DNA of 64,000 nucleotides from Epinephelus fuscoguttatus (GCF_011397635.1 NC_064759.1:16140428-16204427), one strand, 5' to 3'. Positions 35,796 to 49,139 are shown, numbered from the stretch's first letter. The notes: generated by a model from the sequence alone, not told the origin. Made by a program: numbers and translations.

Positions 35796-38700
35796 ATGGA
35801 TAGAGACAACTACACCGGCCTGCAGGAGTTCACAGAGGAGCCAACAGGAGGGAACAGTCTCATTCACGAGCACAGCAACGGTATTTTAAGATTAAATATG
35901 TGACAAAGATACTGAGAAAATCCTTGTGTGTAAGAGCCAGTGGTGCAACATAGAGTACACATACACTTAGCTCTGTACTCAGTGACAGTGTTTACTTTTC
36001 CTCTTTGTGATGCAACCTCTGCCTCACTACATTTCAGAGGGAGATATTATACTTTATTGGACTCCATTATATACATCAGTGAAAGAAATATTCAGATTCT
36101 TTACTTAAGTAAAAGTAGCAGACTACTTTACTCCAGTAAATGTTGCCTACTGTGTATGTATTACTCAGGTATCAGCAAAATGTGCCTAACGTTTAAAAGT
36201 TCTTACTATACACGGAATACATATACACATGGAAGCTGTATTTTAAAGGGACAGTTCACCCCAAAATCAGAAATACATACTCTTCCTTCTATCTTTTTAT
36301 CATGCAAGATTGTTTTGGTGTGAGTCACAGAGTGTTGGAGATATCGGCCCTAGAGATGTCTGCCTTCTCTCCAATATAATGGAACTAGATGGCACTCGGC
36401 TTGTGGTGCTCAGAGCGCCAAAAAATACATTTGATAAACTCAACAGCAATGTCTCTTTCCAGAAAGCATGACCTGGTTACTCAAGATAATCCACAGACCT
36501 TGTTGTGAGCAGTTTTAAGTAGGAACTATTTTCTTTCCACGGAACTACACCCACCAACTACCATTGCGCAGAAGAAAGCATGCATCTACTGCGAGCTATA
36601 GCACCACTTAGCTAGCTAACATTACAGCTCAGCTGAGGAGGATGAAGTGATGTGGTTGGCAGGTGTAGTCCAGTAGAGAGAAAATAGTTCCTACATGAAA
36701 CTGCTCACAACAAGGTCTATGGATTATCTTGAGTAACCGGGTTATGATTTCTGGAAAGAGACATTGCTGTTGAGTTTTTCAAATGTATTTTTTGGCGCTC
36801 TGAGCACCACAAGCTGAGTGCCATCTAGTTCCATTATATTGGAGAGAAGGCAGACATCTCTAGGGCCGATATCTCCAACACTCAGTGACTCACACCAAAA
36901 CAATCTAGACTGATAAACAGCACTACAAGTAAGAGAAAAAAATATGTATTTCTGCGTTACGGTTTGGGGTTTTGGGGGGGGTGAACTGTCCCTTTAATGT
37001 TGTAGCTTGGTGCATTGGAGCCGGTTCCATTTATTTCATATTCTACATCGGGTGGTTTATCTACTGTATGACAACAGTTACTCAGATTCTGTTCTGAGGT
37101 GTAACTTTGAGGTAGTTTTACTTAATTTGAGTGGCCTTATGGCATTTCCACTTCCCTTCAATTTTTGACAGTTTTATTTACTTTACAGTTTGAGATTTTA
37201 CACGCAAAACATATCATTTTATAACATATGATGCACCATAATAAATCAAACTATCAAGACTGTGAAATAGTAAATCGTCTCTACCTACTATAACATTATA
37301 ATACTGCATATATGTGAATGCATTAGCAATAAAGGTAATTTGCTGCCTTATGAGAGCTTTTACTTTTGATAATGAAAGCACATTTTGCTGATTATATTTC
37401 TATTCTTGTAATTGAGTGTTTTTACAACTGTGGTATTGCTGCTTTTACCCAAGTGGGGGATGTGAATACTTTGCTACAACTGAATCTCTCTACATGAATA
37501 CAGAGCACATGCATTTTTGTGTCTGTGTGCATATTCGGCAGCAAGAGACTTGACCTAACTTTCCAGCAGACGTTCAGTGTTATCTTTTGGGAATTGTAAA
37601 TGTTATGAAGATAAATTCCGGTCAAATGGCTCTGCTCCACAATGTTCTGCACTTAACACAGCTGCACCAGAGGATTAAAAAATGGTGAATTGACAGCTTC
37701 CATGCTGCGGACTGTTTTGTGTCTAATCAGGCTCCCAGGGACTGAAGCAGGGCGTTCACTGTTTGAGGAGTCGGACTGCTCTCCTATTGCTTATTGGCTT
37801 CTTGGCCTCCATCTGTGCCAACATAGCACTCACTGTGCTCTGTAAGTATAAACAACCTCCTGTTCTTCCTGCCCTCCAGCCTGAGTATGTATATCTGCCT
37901 GTCTGTCTGTCTCTCTGCCTGTGAGTCTCACTCTCGCTGATTATTCTCTCTTTATTTCAGCTCAGTGCGCTTTTGGACACCTATAATTGGCAATAAAAAA
38001 GATAAAGCGCTCTCTCCAGTCCGGTGAGGGTCATGTAATAGAAAAAGCACAAAAGTCCATAATTGTGAAATATTTCTCCTGCAGGGCCAACAGGCTCTGG
38101 CAGCTCTGCCTGATAATGTGCTTGTGAGGACACTCTCTCATTTAAAACAAACACCACTGGGGATGTACGAGCCTGATCTATTACCACCACCATGGCACAC
38201 ACACACTCACACACACACACAGTCACAGCCATAGACACACACAGAGAGGCTTTTGAGTACAATTTTAGTATCTGAAAATGATGACTTGCAACAAGAGAAG
38301 GAAATAAAAAGAAACATCTAACACTTTCTATGACAACTGGATCTGTAACATATTGCAAGACTCTCAATAGAGGCTTACTTTATGAATATGGCATAGAAGC
38401 ACACATAATATACTTTATCATGATAAATTGGCTAATATTCCCAGCAGTTAAATATCACTACCATGGGTCAGGTAAGGCGGTAATGTAAATGTTTTCTGTT
38501 TAGTTAGGTGGGCTCTTTATTTGCTCTAATGATACATTAGCTGCACAGTAACACACATTTGCTCAGTGGTGATCCTAGACTCTAAGGGGCGCCAGGCAAA
38601 GACGCCCATACATAAAAATGATGGTCAACGACATTAAAGACCGTCCTTTTTTTTACTGCAAAGGCACATTGGAACTTAAAATTTAACAACATAGGCCAAA

Positions 38701-41700
38701 TCACACTGTTTGCTTACAATAACTTCAAGGTAGTTAACCCGTGTCACGTACATTAAATGAAAAGGCGCTGAGCAGAAGCTGCCTCAGTTGGTTAGTTTAC
38801 CTTGCCATCAAACAGCCCTGTCTGATGCAGAACAGAAGCCACAGAGTGCTCCTGGGAAGACGTCTTTCTGTATGCTGACGTGGAAGTTAGCGTCACCCTG
38901 GTTCCTTCATCAAAAATCAGTGGGATTTTAGATTGGATTTTGGACTATTGCAGAAAATAAGCTCTTTGGCAAACAAATGTTTATGATACTGACACACTCT
39001 TTCATGAATTTTTAATGTAAATGGAATTGCCAGAGGTAAAAAGCTAATGTTAGGCTGTATACGAACTACACCACGGTGCCATGACCTCGCATTGCCCCAA
39101 AAGCACAGCTGTAAAGTCGTGGTGGCCATGATGATGTTCCAAAAGCTTCAAAGTCCCTAAAGCTTGTAAAAACCCATTTAAAAAAAAAACATTGACTTTG
39201 AGACAAGAGAAAATGTTAACTCATGTCTGGGTTTTAGAGCTCAACCTTGGGGCACTCCATTATCTTAAAGCCAAGAGACTCTATTGACAAATACAGTTGC
39301 TGGTCTACCGTCACCTTGATTGGTTGGTGTGTAAGATAAAGCGAAGAAAACATTCTAATTATAGCGCACACTTAAATTGATATTGATTTGTTTGGTATGT
39401 GGTTCCTTTTAGGTTCTTGTTTTTTTCTTTCGTGGCTAAAACATGTTTTGCTGCAGCCTGCATACTGGTAGGTTTGGTTAATGAGAGACACAAAGCAACA
39501 CAGTTTGTGAAATAAGCACAGCAGAAACGTCAAATTGGTCGGACCACCATGTTTAACTATGTATCTTTAAACTTTACAGTTACAGCCGAAAAATGACAAC
39601 AGAAATAAACAAGTGTGCCGATTTCACATATCTCCACAGTTCCCATCAGTGACCAGTCTTCCACCCAGAAATGATTGTTGTTGTTAGAGCATTGTCAACA
39701 CTTACACTTAAATGTATAAATATGAATAAACACAAAACACTGAAAACAAATCCACATTGTTAAACCTAAGCCAACTTCAATAATTCAACACTACAAGACA
39801 GTTACCGTACTAAAGACAGCAACATACATCTTGAGCTGGGATCAATAATTGTCTTCCTGACTCAGAGAGACTCAGCAGCCAGCCACACCTCTTTTTGGAC
39901 ATCCAAAACATTTTAACAATTTATTTATGTCCACATAAAAAGAATCAATGCAAGGACTCAAATAATGAACTTGCAGTGGAATACATTTAAATCATGTACG
40001 AGTGACATAAGTTTCCACAACAGAAAACATAGTAGGCTACTCAGTTGTCAGGGATACAAGTAACAATGTCTTTGCCATGCATGGCTGCTGCCAGTGATGG
40101 TAGTAATTTGCAAGATGTTTAGCCTGATTTTTTTGGCATGCTAAGATGTTGAAGTCCTCTTAAGACCAACCTGTGAATGTGTCTGAGGCTGCCAAATTTT
40201 AAAACAAGTAGTTTCCAACTTTAACTCATTTGAGATATTTAGGAGTGGTTGGCATTTAATGACCTTGATCATAAAGGTCCTCTTTAAGTTAGAGGCAAAG
40301 GTGCGGACTACCTCTAAATCAAGCACATTTTTGGACTCTTCATTAACCACTACAACATCTGGTGTGTTGGCAGATATTTTTGGGGGTAAATGGAGGTGCC
40401 CCCCTGCATTTGCTGTATAAAAAATGCAGCACATTTTAACATCTGATTTCACAAAGATACAGTTCACAGCAGGGGTGTGACATGATGGTTTTTGTGGTAT
40501 CTAAGTATGTGTGGGACACCTTGTGTGAACCTCAGTGCAGCACCTGCACCTGTGTTTTTACATCAGCAGGCTTCCCACTAAATGTTAACATGTCATTAGT
40601 TTTATCAAGAACTGCTCATGTCTGTAATACATGCTAACTCTGATGCGATTCACTAACCACAACAAAACTTTCTGCTTACAGTTAATTAAGATAAAACGAA
40701 AAGACAGTAAGTAGCTTGATCTTTAATTCCTCTGAACCTGACCACTTCGTCAAGTCTCAAACTCATTCTGAGATGCCGTCTGTGTCTGTGACAGTACCTT
40801 TCAATGAAAGCCACATACACATGTACATATTATCTGTATTAATGACTTGTATTACATCAATTACTCTTCTTAGAAAGCATCGGGGATATGTTTTTTTAAT
40901 TGGCAAAGGGGAGTAAACAGAGGAAACACAAATGTGGAAAAATAACTGGCAATGAAACCAGAGAAAGTTCATATTGTAAATGATCATTTTTTTTCACAGC
41001 CGCAAGGGAGCTCATATAAACTCAATTATTTCAGCAACAGCAGCAATAAAACCTGAGAGATTCACAGACTGTACAGAGGAGCATCATATGTTGGAGGATG
41101 GAGAAGTTAGTGGTGGATTAGAAAACACAACAGTATGAAAATTACATTAGATTATAGTTGTGCTTTTCTGGGTGGTGATGCAGGTCCAGACTGAAATATC
41201 TCAACACTCACAGGATGGATTGGCATAAAATTTTGTACAGATGTTCATGTTCCCCAGAGGATGAACTGTAGAAACTTTGGTTATCCCTTAACTTTTTATC
41301 TATCACCATCATCAGATCAAAGATGTAATGTCTCTATCTATCTTTCTTCTCAGTGATTGGCAGGCCGGTGCCAGGTGCCCCCCTGGATTCCTCATCTCTG
41401 GGTTTTAAACTGAACTCGGTGCAGAAACGTTACATCCAGCTGTGTGAGGACTACACCGCTCTGGGACAGAGCTGTTCAAAGACAGGTGGCAGGATGTAGA
41501 TCAAACGAGTACACGATCTTCATTTCCGGCTGTCTTTGATTTACTGTTAACCCTCATTCCTTTTTATCTTGCCCTCTCTCTCATTACCAGTGAAGCAGTG
41601 CAGGGCGTGTCCTGAACAATGGATTCAGGTCGGGGATCAGTGCTACTTCTTCAGCAGTAACAAGCTGGACTGGCTTCAGAGCAGAGATAGCTGCGCAGAG

Positions 41701-41887
41701 ATGGGCAGCCATCTTACCATACTGCACACCATGGAACAACATGTGAGTGTGTGTGTGTAAGCGTGGTGAGTGTGTGAAGTGATCACAACTCACTGTATCA
41801 GCAAACTCCACAGACAGAAATGAACACTTTGTCTGCAGAGCCCTGCTGACCGGCACAGGTGTTCCTCGTTCCCCTTAATTGGGTCAG

Positions 41888-41918
<31 letters not shown>

Positions 41919-43947
41919 TTGTGCGTGTGTAAAGATGGGAAACACAAAGACATCTTCACAAGGCAAGGTCACTTCTCTGCTCTTTATTTTTGCATAAGGA
42001 TAGTTTAAGGTTAGAAGTTAAGGTCCTTTTTCACAGCAGACATTTCACCTTGTCATGGCAGGAAAAGCACAGCTGTTACTAATAACATTAACGATGGCTC
42101 TGCTTTATTTTAGCATCCCAGTAAGCCATAATAACAGTGTGACAGTGAGCCAGCATGCACAATACCAGGACCCTGAAATTGAAGCAGCCACATGGAATTC
42201 ACCCGTCATTAATTCCATCATTTACACTCGTGCGCTTCCTACCGTGACATGTCCAAATTTCTTCCAAAAAAATCAAAAATAAATAAAAAACAAAAGAGAG
42301 AGAATCCAAGCTACAATTAAACTACACACATAATCAAAAAACATGACTACCATGACTTACTGGAACACTTGAATAGAGCGGAGCCATTATTGATGTTATT
42401 GTTAACACTTTTCTTGCTATGACAAGCCAAAATATCTGCTGTGAGATGTAACAAAGCAGTAGAGCAGACAAGGGAGTGACAATAAAGTGACACTTTCAAC
42501 AAGTATGATAAGTTATTTTATGACGGAAAGTCACCAAATACAGATTTAAGAATGTAAATATGCCTTAAATTTTAATGTTAGGGTTAGGGAAATTACACAG
42601 CAGCACTTCAGAGTGTTAAAGATGTGTGTTTCGGTTGCTGTAAATGAAGATCCTCACCAGTATAATACCACAATGAGAAAGTGTGTGTGTGTTTTGAGTG
42701 TTTGTATTGTTATTGTATTGTGTTTCTATAAAGGACTGTTAAAGATTAAGTCTTGATCTAAGGGTTTAGTTTAAAGGTCTAGTGTGCAGGATTTAGGGGC
42801 ATCCACTGGTGGAAATTAAATATGATATTCATTACTATGTTTTAATTAGTTTAGAATCACTTGAAACTGAGTATTGTTGTTTTTTTGTGACCTTCGAATG
42901 AGCAGTTTATATCTACATATGGAGCAGGTCCTTTTTCCACTGAGTCCCCACTGTGCCCCCCCCCCAGACAACCCTCAAGAGGATGAGTGGTTACGGAAAT
43001 GAATGAATGAATGATTGACTAAGGAGAGAGAGCAGCCAGGCTCAGTATTTTGTGTGATGATCTTGGACTGGCCAGGTTCAGGTTTCAGCTCACATGAGGT
43101 CAGTTTGGTTGTTGAGAACTCCAACTCTTGGCACATGGGAAAAGTTTTGCAACCTCATCACCAGATGCCTCTGAACCCTACACACTACTAGACCTTTAAA
43201 ATCTGGTTTGGGTTAAGGATTTAGGGTTTGGGACAAGGGCAAGAGTAAATCAATGATTTACCAACCTTTGTGTTTGTGCGTGCGTGTGTGTGTTTAACTT
43301 CAGGACGCTCTGGAAAAAGAAGCCAAGAAAATCGGCGGATTCGATTACCACTTCTGGATCGGCTTGTCTGATATAGAGACTGAAGGAGACTGGAGATGGG
43401 TGGACAACACAACACTGCAACACAAGTACCATCTGATTTTAATATCTAAAGCATTAATCATGTATTTGTTTATGTTTATATTAAAACTGCTATCCTGCAT
43501 TCATTTTAAATTTTGATGACACTGAATAAACTGTCCAGGGAGCACCTATACCATCAAAAGCACAATAACAAAAAAAATCATAAATATGGTATAAATAAAG
43601 CTACAATTGCACCATCAAATGAAAGACAGACACACAGCAATCAAAACCTGAGATAAGTTCAAAAATGTAACCAATGAATCAAAGGCTTGGGTGAGGTGAG
43701 CCTGTTTTTCTCGTGTCCGAATTGTTGTTGGTATTAGCTTATATCCAATCTATCTCTGATTCCTCCTCTCTCCCTCTGTCACAGTTACTGGGATCAGTGG
43801 AGCTCAGAGCCAAATAACCACCAGTCAGGAGGGGTACATGGAGAGGACTGCGCCACCTTAGACAGCCACGCAAAGACATGGTTTGATGTTCCTTGTAATC
43901 ACATTTATAAACGGATCTGCCAGATGGATGCCATTCAGCTCAACTGA
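35796..43947 (+). CDS. C-type lectin 2: type II receptor with hemITAM-like tail
   Basis: Exons: 35796-35880, 37731-37841, 41354-41485, 41591-41742, 43304-43425 and 43785-43947 (TGA), giving 254 aa. All are GT-AG and in phase, and the start has an excellent Kozak context (gcagccATGG). The cytoplasmic tail is 1-43 and begins MDRDNYTGLQ, an acidic-YxxL motif. TM is about 44-67 and the stalk about 68-110. The CTLD runs from C113: CRACPEQWIQVGDQC, WIGL at 178-181, EGDWRW, EPN at 209-211, GEDC at 220-223, WFD at 233-235 and C238/C246. EPN predicts mannose/GlcNAc-type Ca2+-dependent binding, but the Asn of the usual WND is Phe. Exons 4 and 5 (152 and 122 nt) have exactly the lengths and phases of lectin 1, so the two are paralogues. 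It probably belongs to the teleost CD209/illr-like receptors. The precise subfamily is not assigned. Confidence 0.9.
36247..36993. mobile_element. 747-bp foldback MITE, piggyBac-like (TTAA TSD)
   Basis: Direct TTAA at 36243-36246 and 36994-36997 flanks terminal inverted repeats starting AGGGACAGTTCACCCC. The two halves are near-complementary for more than 300 bp each. For example, 'tgtctgccttctctccaata' pairs with 'tattggagagaaggcagaca', and 'gcagttt' sequences flank a ~60-100 bp core. No transposase frame is present. It lies in lectin 2 intron 1. Confidence 0.85.
37842..41353 (+). other. Lectin 2 intron 2
   Basis: About 3.5 kb with no lectin exon found. It contains CA-rich stretches near 38195-38222, a retroelement relic at 40141-40467 and a degenerate dispersed repeat at about 41190-41320 ('ggatggattggcataaaatt'). 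Confidence 0.5.
40141..40467 (-). mobile_element. Decayed retroelement protein fragment
   Basis: The minus strand keeps a 108-codon frame containing ISANTPDVVVVNEESKNVLD, then LEVVRTFASNLKR. It ends in KRTSTS. The PDIVxxD/N...LELxVP-like pattern with a following K-rich stretch recalls the C-terminal endonuclease-like part of some fish retroelement polyproteins. Conserved charged positions look eroded. A host exon cannot be excluded, but no splice framing supports one. Confidence 0.35.
41893..41930. repeat. (TG)n microsatellite
   Basis: A short TG run in lectin 2 intron 4. Confidence 0.85.
42775..43195. mobile_element. 421-bp TTAA-flanked MITE
   Basis: TTAA occurs at 42771-42774 and 43196-43199. 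The left end reads AGGTCTAGTGTGCAGGATTT and the right end, inverted, reads AGGTCTAGTAGTGTGTAGGG, the same terminus with a 3-base insertion. No protein frame is seen. Related fragments lie at 32000-32312 and 63158-63890. It sits in lectin 2 intron 4. Confidence 0.75.
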
Positions 43948-44521
43948 ATCCTCACACTGAAGATACTGCACAACTGGGAAGTCTGGAAACCTAACAAGGT
44001 TGTGAAAAAGCCCAATCTAAAATGTTTGATTGCATGTTTGGGGTTATTCGCACCATATTTTTTTTAGAAGGTATAGTTGGTGAAAATCTGTACACTGTGT
44101 TGAGGAAACTGCAATACTGTACACTTGTTGTCAAGCAAATCTAAAGGACAAGGACATCACATAACATTTTTGGGAGTGTGTCCATTGTCAATTAATGAGT
44201 CAATTATTGAATGTACTTGTGAGATATTTCCCAATGACTTTATTTGAATGTCAGGCCATTCAGGTCTGACATTAGAAAAAGGTCTTCATATTGCAAAACT
44301 GAATGCCACGAACACTGTCTACTGTCTCTTAGACCTTTGGGCATGATTGTTGTCTGTCTTCGATGTTCATCTTCAGCAGAGATTTGTGCCAATTCACATC
44401 TTAAAACTGACCTGCAAAATATTTTACAGTTAACACTGTAAACTTTATTTTTTGGGTTGTTTTCTTTTCAGGATTACTGTTGCTTTTATGCACTGCTTTA
44501 TGTGTTTGAGATGTTTATGTC

Positions 44522-44527
44522 AATAAA
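44522..44527 (+). terminator. Lectin 2 poly(A) signal
   Basis: AATAAA lies about 575 bases after the lectin 2 stop, with T-rich sequence directly after. A second AATAAA at about 44625 is an alternative. Confidence 0.55.
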
Positions 44528-44829
44528 ATTTTCTTTTTACTATATTCAGTCTTGTGTTTACCTTTTTGTTTTTACAGTGCCTGGCATACACATGTCCATG
44601 CAGCCTACTGACAACTCAAATCCAAATAAACACTCTTGGATTGTTTAATCTGAAGGATTAAAGTATTATAGACCAGACAATAACTAGACAGAGTCAATGC
44701 AGTCAAGGCTTTTACCCTTTTTGCGACCCCTCAGATTGATCTTGGGACTCTTGACCTGAAGTTAGTCAACCTCTGCGGAACAGCCGATATTGATCTCGAC
44801 TGTTCCACATGGTTTAAATCAGATCACCG

Positions 44830-45008
44830 CTAGATGACGCTGTTCCCTCTGATCCGCTGATACATCTGCTGATTGACAGCTGCACTTGTCCCACCCACCC
44901 CGGTTCACCGTCCAATCAGCGCTTACGTTGCTTTGTTGTTGTACGTGTGCTGACAGCGGAACTGAACAATCGAGAGGGAGGCTATCTGCTAGAAACCAAC
45001 ACAACAAG
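44830..45008 (+). promoter_or_regulatory. COPS7A promoter and non-coding exon 1
   Basis: The region is more GC-rich, with CpGs and no TATA, as in housekeeping promoters. It carries a CCAAT box (gtCCAATcagc) at about 44912. A donor (CAAG|GTAAAT) ends the presumed 5'UTR exon at 45008. The TSS is not determined. Confidence 0.5.
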
Positions 45009-48000
45009 GTAAATTTGAGCACACGTAGCCGTATTTTAACGCATTTACAGAGATATTTACGTGCGTATTTTGTCTCTCAGTTATTTGCGCAGTGTAGTTG
45101 TGTGATTTAAATCCCCAGAAAGGCTTAAAATGAACTGAGGCCTAACGTCAACGGATAAGTGAAGCCTGACGGTTGATTAGCCGTTAGCAGCCGAGCTAGC
45201 ATGACACATTGAGCTCGTATAATAATTAACACACATTTTAATGAGAACACTTCATCTAAAAACAACTTTGTACATGAAATTATGTATTTTATTCGTTAAG
45301 CACTTCTTCTGCCAATTGCATCAATGTGTGTTGACAGATAAGGTCAGTGATTTTGATGTTAGCCGGTTAATTTAACGTTAGCGGTGCAGCTAATGCTAAT
45401 ACTAGGGCAGGGGGTAAGGTTGAGCAAGCTTCGCTCAAATACTTACGTCTCCACCGTCCTTTTGGTTTTGATCATTTTAATATGTAAGAAACAGTAAAGT
45501 GTGTCTGTCAGCCGGTGTTATAGGTAACGTTACTAACACAAGTCTTTTACTGTGTAAGACTTCAAAGTAGCATCACAGTCTCCCTGTAAGGATGGTCGTG
45601 ACGTATGTGTAAACACGTGTATGTTACTGAAAATGTGTAGGTTTTTTGTGTGTTTTTCTGTCTTTCAGCACGTTTACTTCACCACATCTGTAGTCACAGA
45701 CATTAGAAAGTAGAAATGATGTTGACACCCTATTGGCAGCAACAACAATTTTACATAATCAGAGCCTTTGACTTTAAACTCCCAGTCAGGCAACTGAGGG
45801 AAGAAGAGAGTACACTTACTTTGTGTATCTTGTTGTGTAATATCCATTACGTTAGTGCTGGAATGATTAGTGGATTATTTAAACAATCGATTAGTAGAAG
45901 TTACTCAACAACAGTTTTGTTGAGCAATTCATTGCTGAAATCATCTACAAAGCTAAAATGATAACTATTTTTTTTTCCTGATTATCAGAGTGATTGCTGT
46001 TTTTCTGGGCTTAAAAGAAGTTTGAATTTAATTTATTTGGGTTTTAGACTGTTAAATTGATCAAACAAGCAATTTTGATGACATCACCTTGACCTACGGT
46101 AAAGTTGTGAGAGCATTTCTAATTGACTACTTATGCACTGTATCAAATAATTTAAAAGATAAGTTACTCATGAATTAGTAATGATTATAATTGTTTGTTT
46201 GTAGTCCTAATACATGGCTACTTTTAACACTTATAGTACACAAGAATATACTTTGAACTCACAGTATTTTATGCCATAACAAACACAAACTGTTTATCAT
46301 ACAGCCATGTGCTCCTTTCGAAAATCATAAAGAAATAAGTAACACTGACTTACACTCTGAGAACATTTTCCAGGAGCTTTACCCTTTCTCCTGCTCCACT
46401 GCATTTTTTGGCTTTTCTGTCTTTACAGTAACAGTGCTTTCACTTGGCTGGAACATTGCAATAATCTTATCACCACTGCCCACAAGCAGTTAATCCCTCA
46501 AGATACAGTTTTACCATTTTGTTTTCCCTAAAGTAGCTTCAAGGTCATTCAAGTCATTGTGCCCCAGATTGTCCCACAATATCATTTACTGTATATTCTG
46601 TATCGCCTTGTTTCAACTCTTCATTGAAGCTATATAGTGTTGACACTGAGGGAAATGTTGAAATTCAAGACTCCGTGTTTTTGGTTGCATCATTCCATCC
46701 ACTAGAAATATTCTAGATGTGTTGTGTCTCATTTTCCCCAAAGTCCAGAGTGACATTTTTTTGAATGTCTGAGATCCTCACTTGAATTTTAATAATGTTT
46801 TGTGGGCATAAACAATGTTTGGCTGTACAGCATGAGTTTGTAATGACTGATCCACTGCAGACTGCAGGTTGATTAGGGTCCTCTCTCTTGCTTGTATGGA
46901 GAGAATATGAGTTATAATTCTGTTAATGATCTGATCATCCTAAGTGGACTTGCTCATTAGCAAAACAGCACATATCTGTCTGCATATCTGTTGAGACACA
47001 TCTAAATTCATCATTAAAATAATTCAACGTATCGCGCTTCATTCCATTAAAATCTCAAGTCTGAGAGGTTTTCAGTGATCTTCAGAGCTATTTAAGGTCC
47101 ATTTTGGTTGAAGAGGATTATGGGAAAGATAGATGAACCACCTCTTATTAGAGCTGAGAGTCTGTTGAAGTAAGTGCTACTTTGGTGAATTTGGGGTATG
47201 ATGTACTGTACAACAGTGGAAGCTTAGAGCTACTGAATTCATTTTTAAATTGTTTTCCCTCTATCTTTGTACCCTTTTATTATTTTATTAAATGTTTTAT
47301 TCAGATGTATTCTCTCACTCTATTTTTAATCTAAATCTTATCGTAACAGTACAAATAACAATAAAGCAATAATAATGGCAAAATATTAATAAATGCTGAA
47401 TGTTTTGAATAAGGAATGTGGTGCCAGTTGTACCATACAAAGAGAACAGAAGGTACCATAGTGGCATTTTTTTATACAAATTATTTTGTTGACATAATAT
47501 TGGCATGATACGCAGTTAAACATTGATGACAATAACAGGCTGAATGAACTGAGAAGCGTGTTTAGCAGCAACAATGTAGTAATTATCTAAGCTCATTACC
47601 GCATGACAAAACAATTTTTCACACAGAGTAACTATGTGTCCCTTTGCACTTGGGGATTCTTGAAATTATTATTAGTTATCTTTTAGTAATGTTAATATTT
47701 TCTTCGAGTTTATTTGTTTTTATTTTGAAATCTCAGAGGTCACCAAGATACTGAGATCTGAACAGCTGCATCCTGCATATTAAGCAGGTCCACATATTCC
47801 TCCAGCCATCTCTCACTGATATGCAGCCAGTTCTGTCCTCCTTTAAAATTCAATAGATATACACAGATGGAGGCAATCCAGCTTCATTTGACTTTTGAAA
47901 ATTCATGAAATTAATAGAGGTACTGTTTCTGAAATGGTGTAGGTTAATGTGTTTGGCTGCAACACATGCCTGCTCATCTGTTCCGCTTGCCTGAGAATGT

Positions 48001-49139
48001 CGTCTTTATACCTTTTTGATGGTGGTCCAGTGGGACAGCATATGGAACATGTGCATGCGTGCATGTAGATTTATCCGATTTAGTATGATTCAAATTATAT
48101 CAGCAGCCTCAGCACTGATGGTAATAAATAAGAGACAGTCAGACTAGTCTTAGTTCAGCAGTTGGTATCCAGACTCTGTTTTGCTTTTGAATGGCCTCAG
48201 GTAATAAAACCAGTCTGATGCAACTGCAATAATTTTACCATGTATCTGTAAGACTGAGCTTCCTTTGTGTCCCAAGATGTGTCTACTGGGATTAAGATAT
48301 CTTAAAATATCACTTCAAAGTCAACAGGACAGCTCCTCGCGTTGGATAATTGTCAGTTAAGACACTTCTGAATTGGGAAGAACACACAAGTAGAATCAGA
48401 CTGACATCCTGTCCAGGCTATTTTTTGTATTTGGGTAATTTGTACTCTAAAGCTTGTTGATTACAAAGCCAGAGTTGGGCACAATCAGGAAATGGTCCTG
48501 GTTTTTTGTTGTTGCTTTTTCAGGATTTACTTTATGTAAACTAAATACCTGCTCGAGACGCAGGCAGATCTCTGCTCCTATTTAAGTAATTATTCTGGTG
48601 TTGCCCTCAGCCCAAAGTGCATTTGCATCGTTTCTCTATGCAGGGAATGGGTTTTGATGAATATACATGCCGTGCTTCGCATTCATTACATTTGTTGCCC
48701 GCATCAGTGCTACCTAGTGCAGCTACTCTTCCACTATCCAAGTAGCTCTCCAGGTAATTTGAGGGTTAAGGGCTTCGGTCAAGAGCACTTGGCTGTTAGA
48801 CCTTAAATGAAAAGGGAGTATTGTTCATTCTATTCTATGTCCTTTGAACGGGCCACAAGTGGCTGGACTATTATTTAGAGGGGAACGACAAAGACACAAA
48901 CATCCTGTGGAGGCTTAGGGTTCATTGATAGTGGTTTTTTTTATTGTTTAGTATTTATGAAAGATTGTGACATGCTGTCCCGCGATGCCTTTCTTCAGAT
49001 GGCACAACCAGGGCGGCAACAGAGATGTAATTTCCTTGATTTTCTACTTTCCACAGAACTCTGGTGCTCTTATGTGTCTCTCCGTAATACTTTTGTCTAA
49101 CCTGCTAACCTTTTTGTCTCCTGTGACCCCTGGCATCAG
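45009..49139 (+). other. COPS7A intron 1
   Basis: About 4.1 kb, AT-rich. Bases about 45855-46175 ('gaatgattagtggattattt', 'aatcgattag') match a common dispersed fish repeat type. No other gene or RNA was recognised. Confidence 0.5.

Noticed and set aside
37981-38367. 128-codon minus-strand frame in lectin 2 intron 2
   Set aside because: Partly generated by a CA-rich stretch, with no domain, splice framing or second exon.
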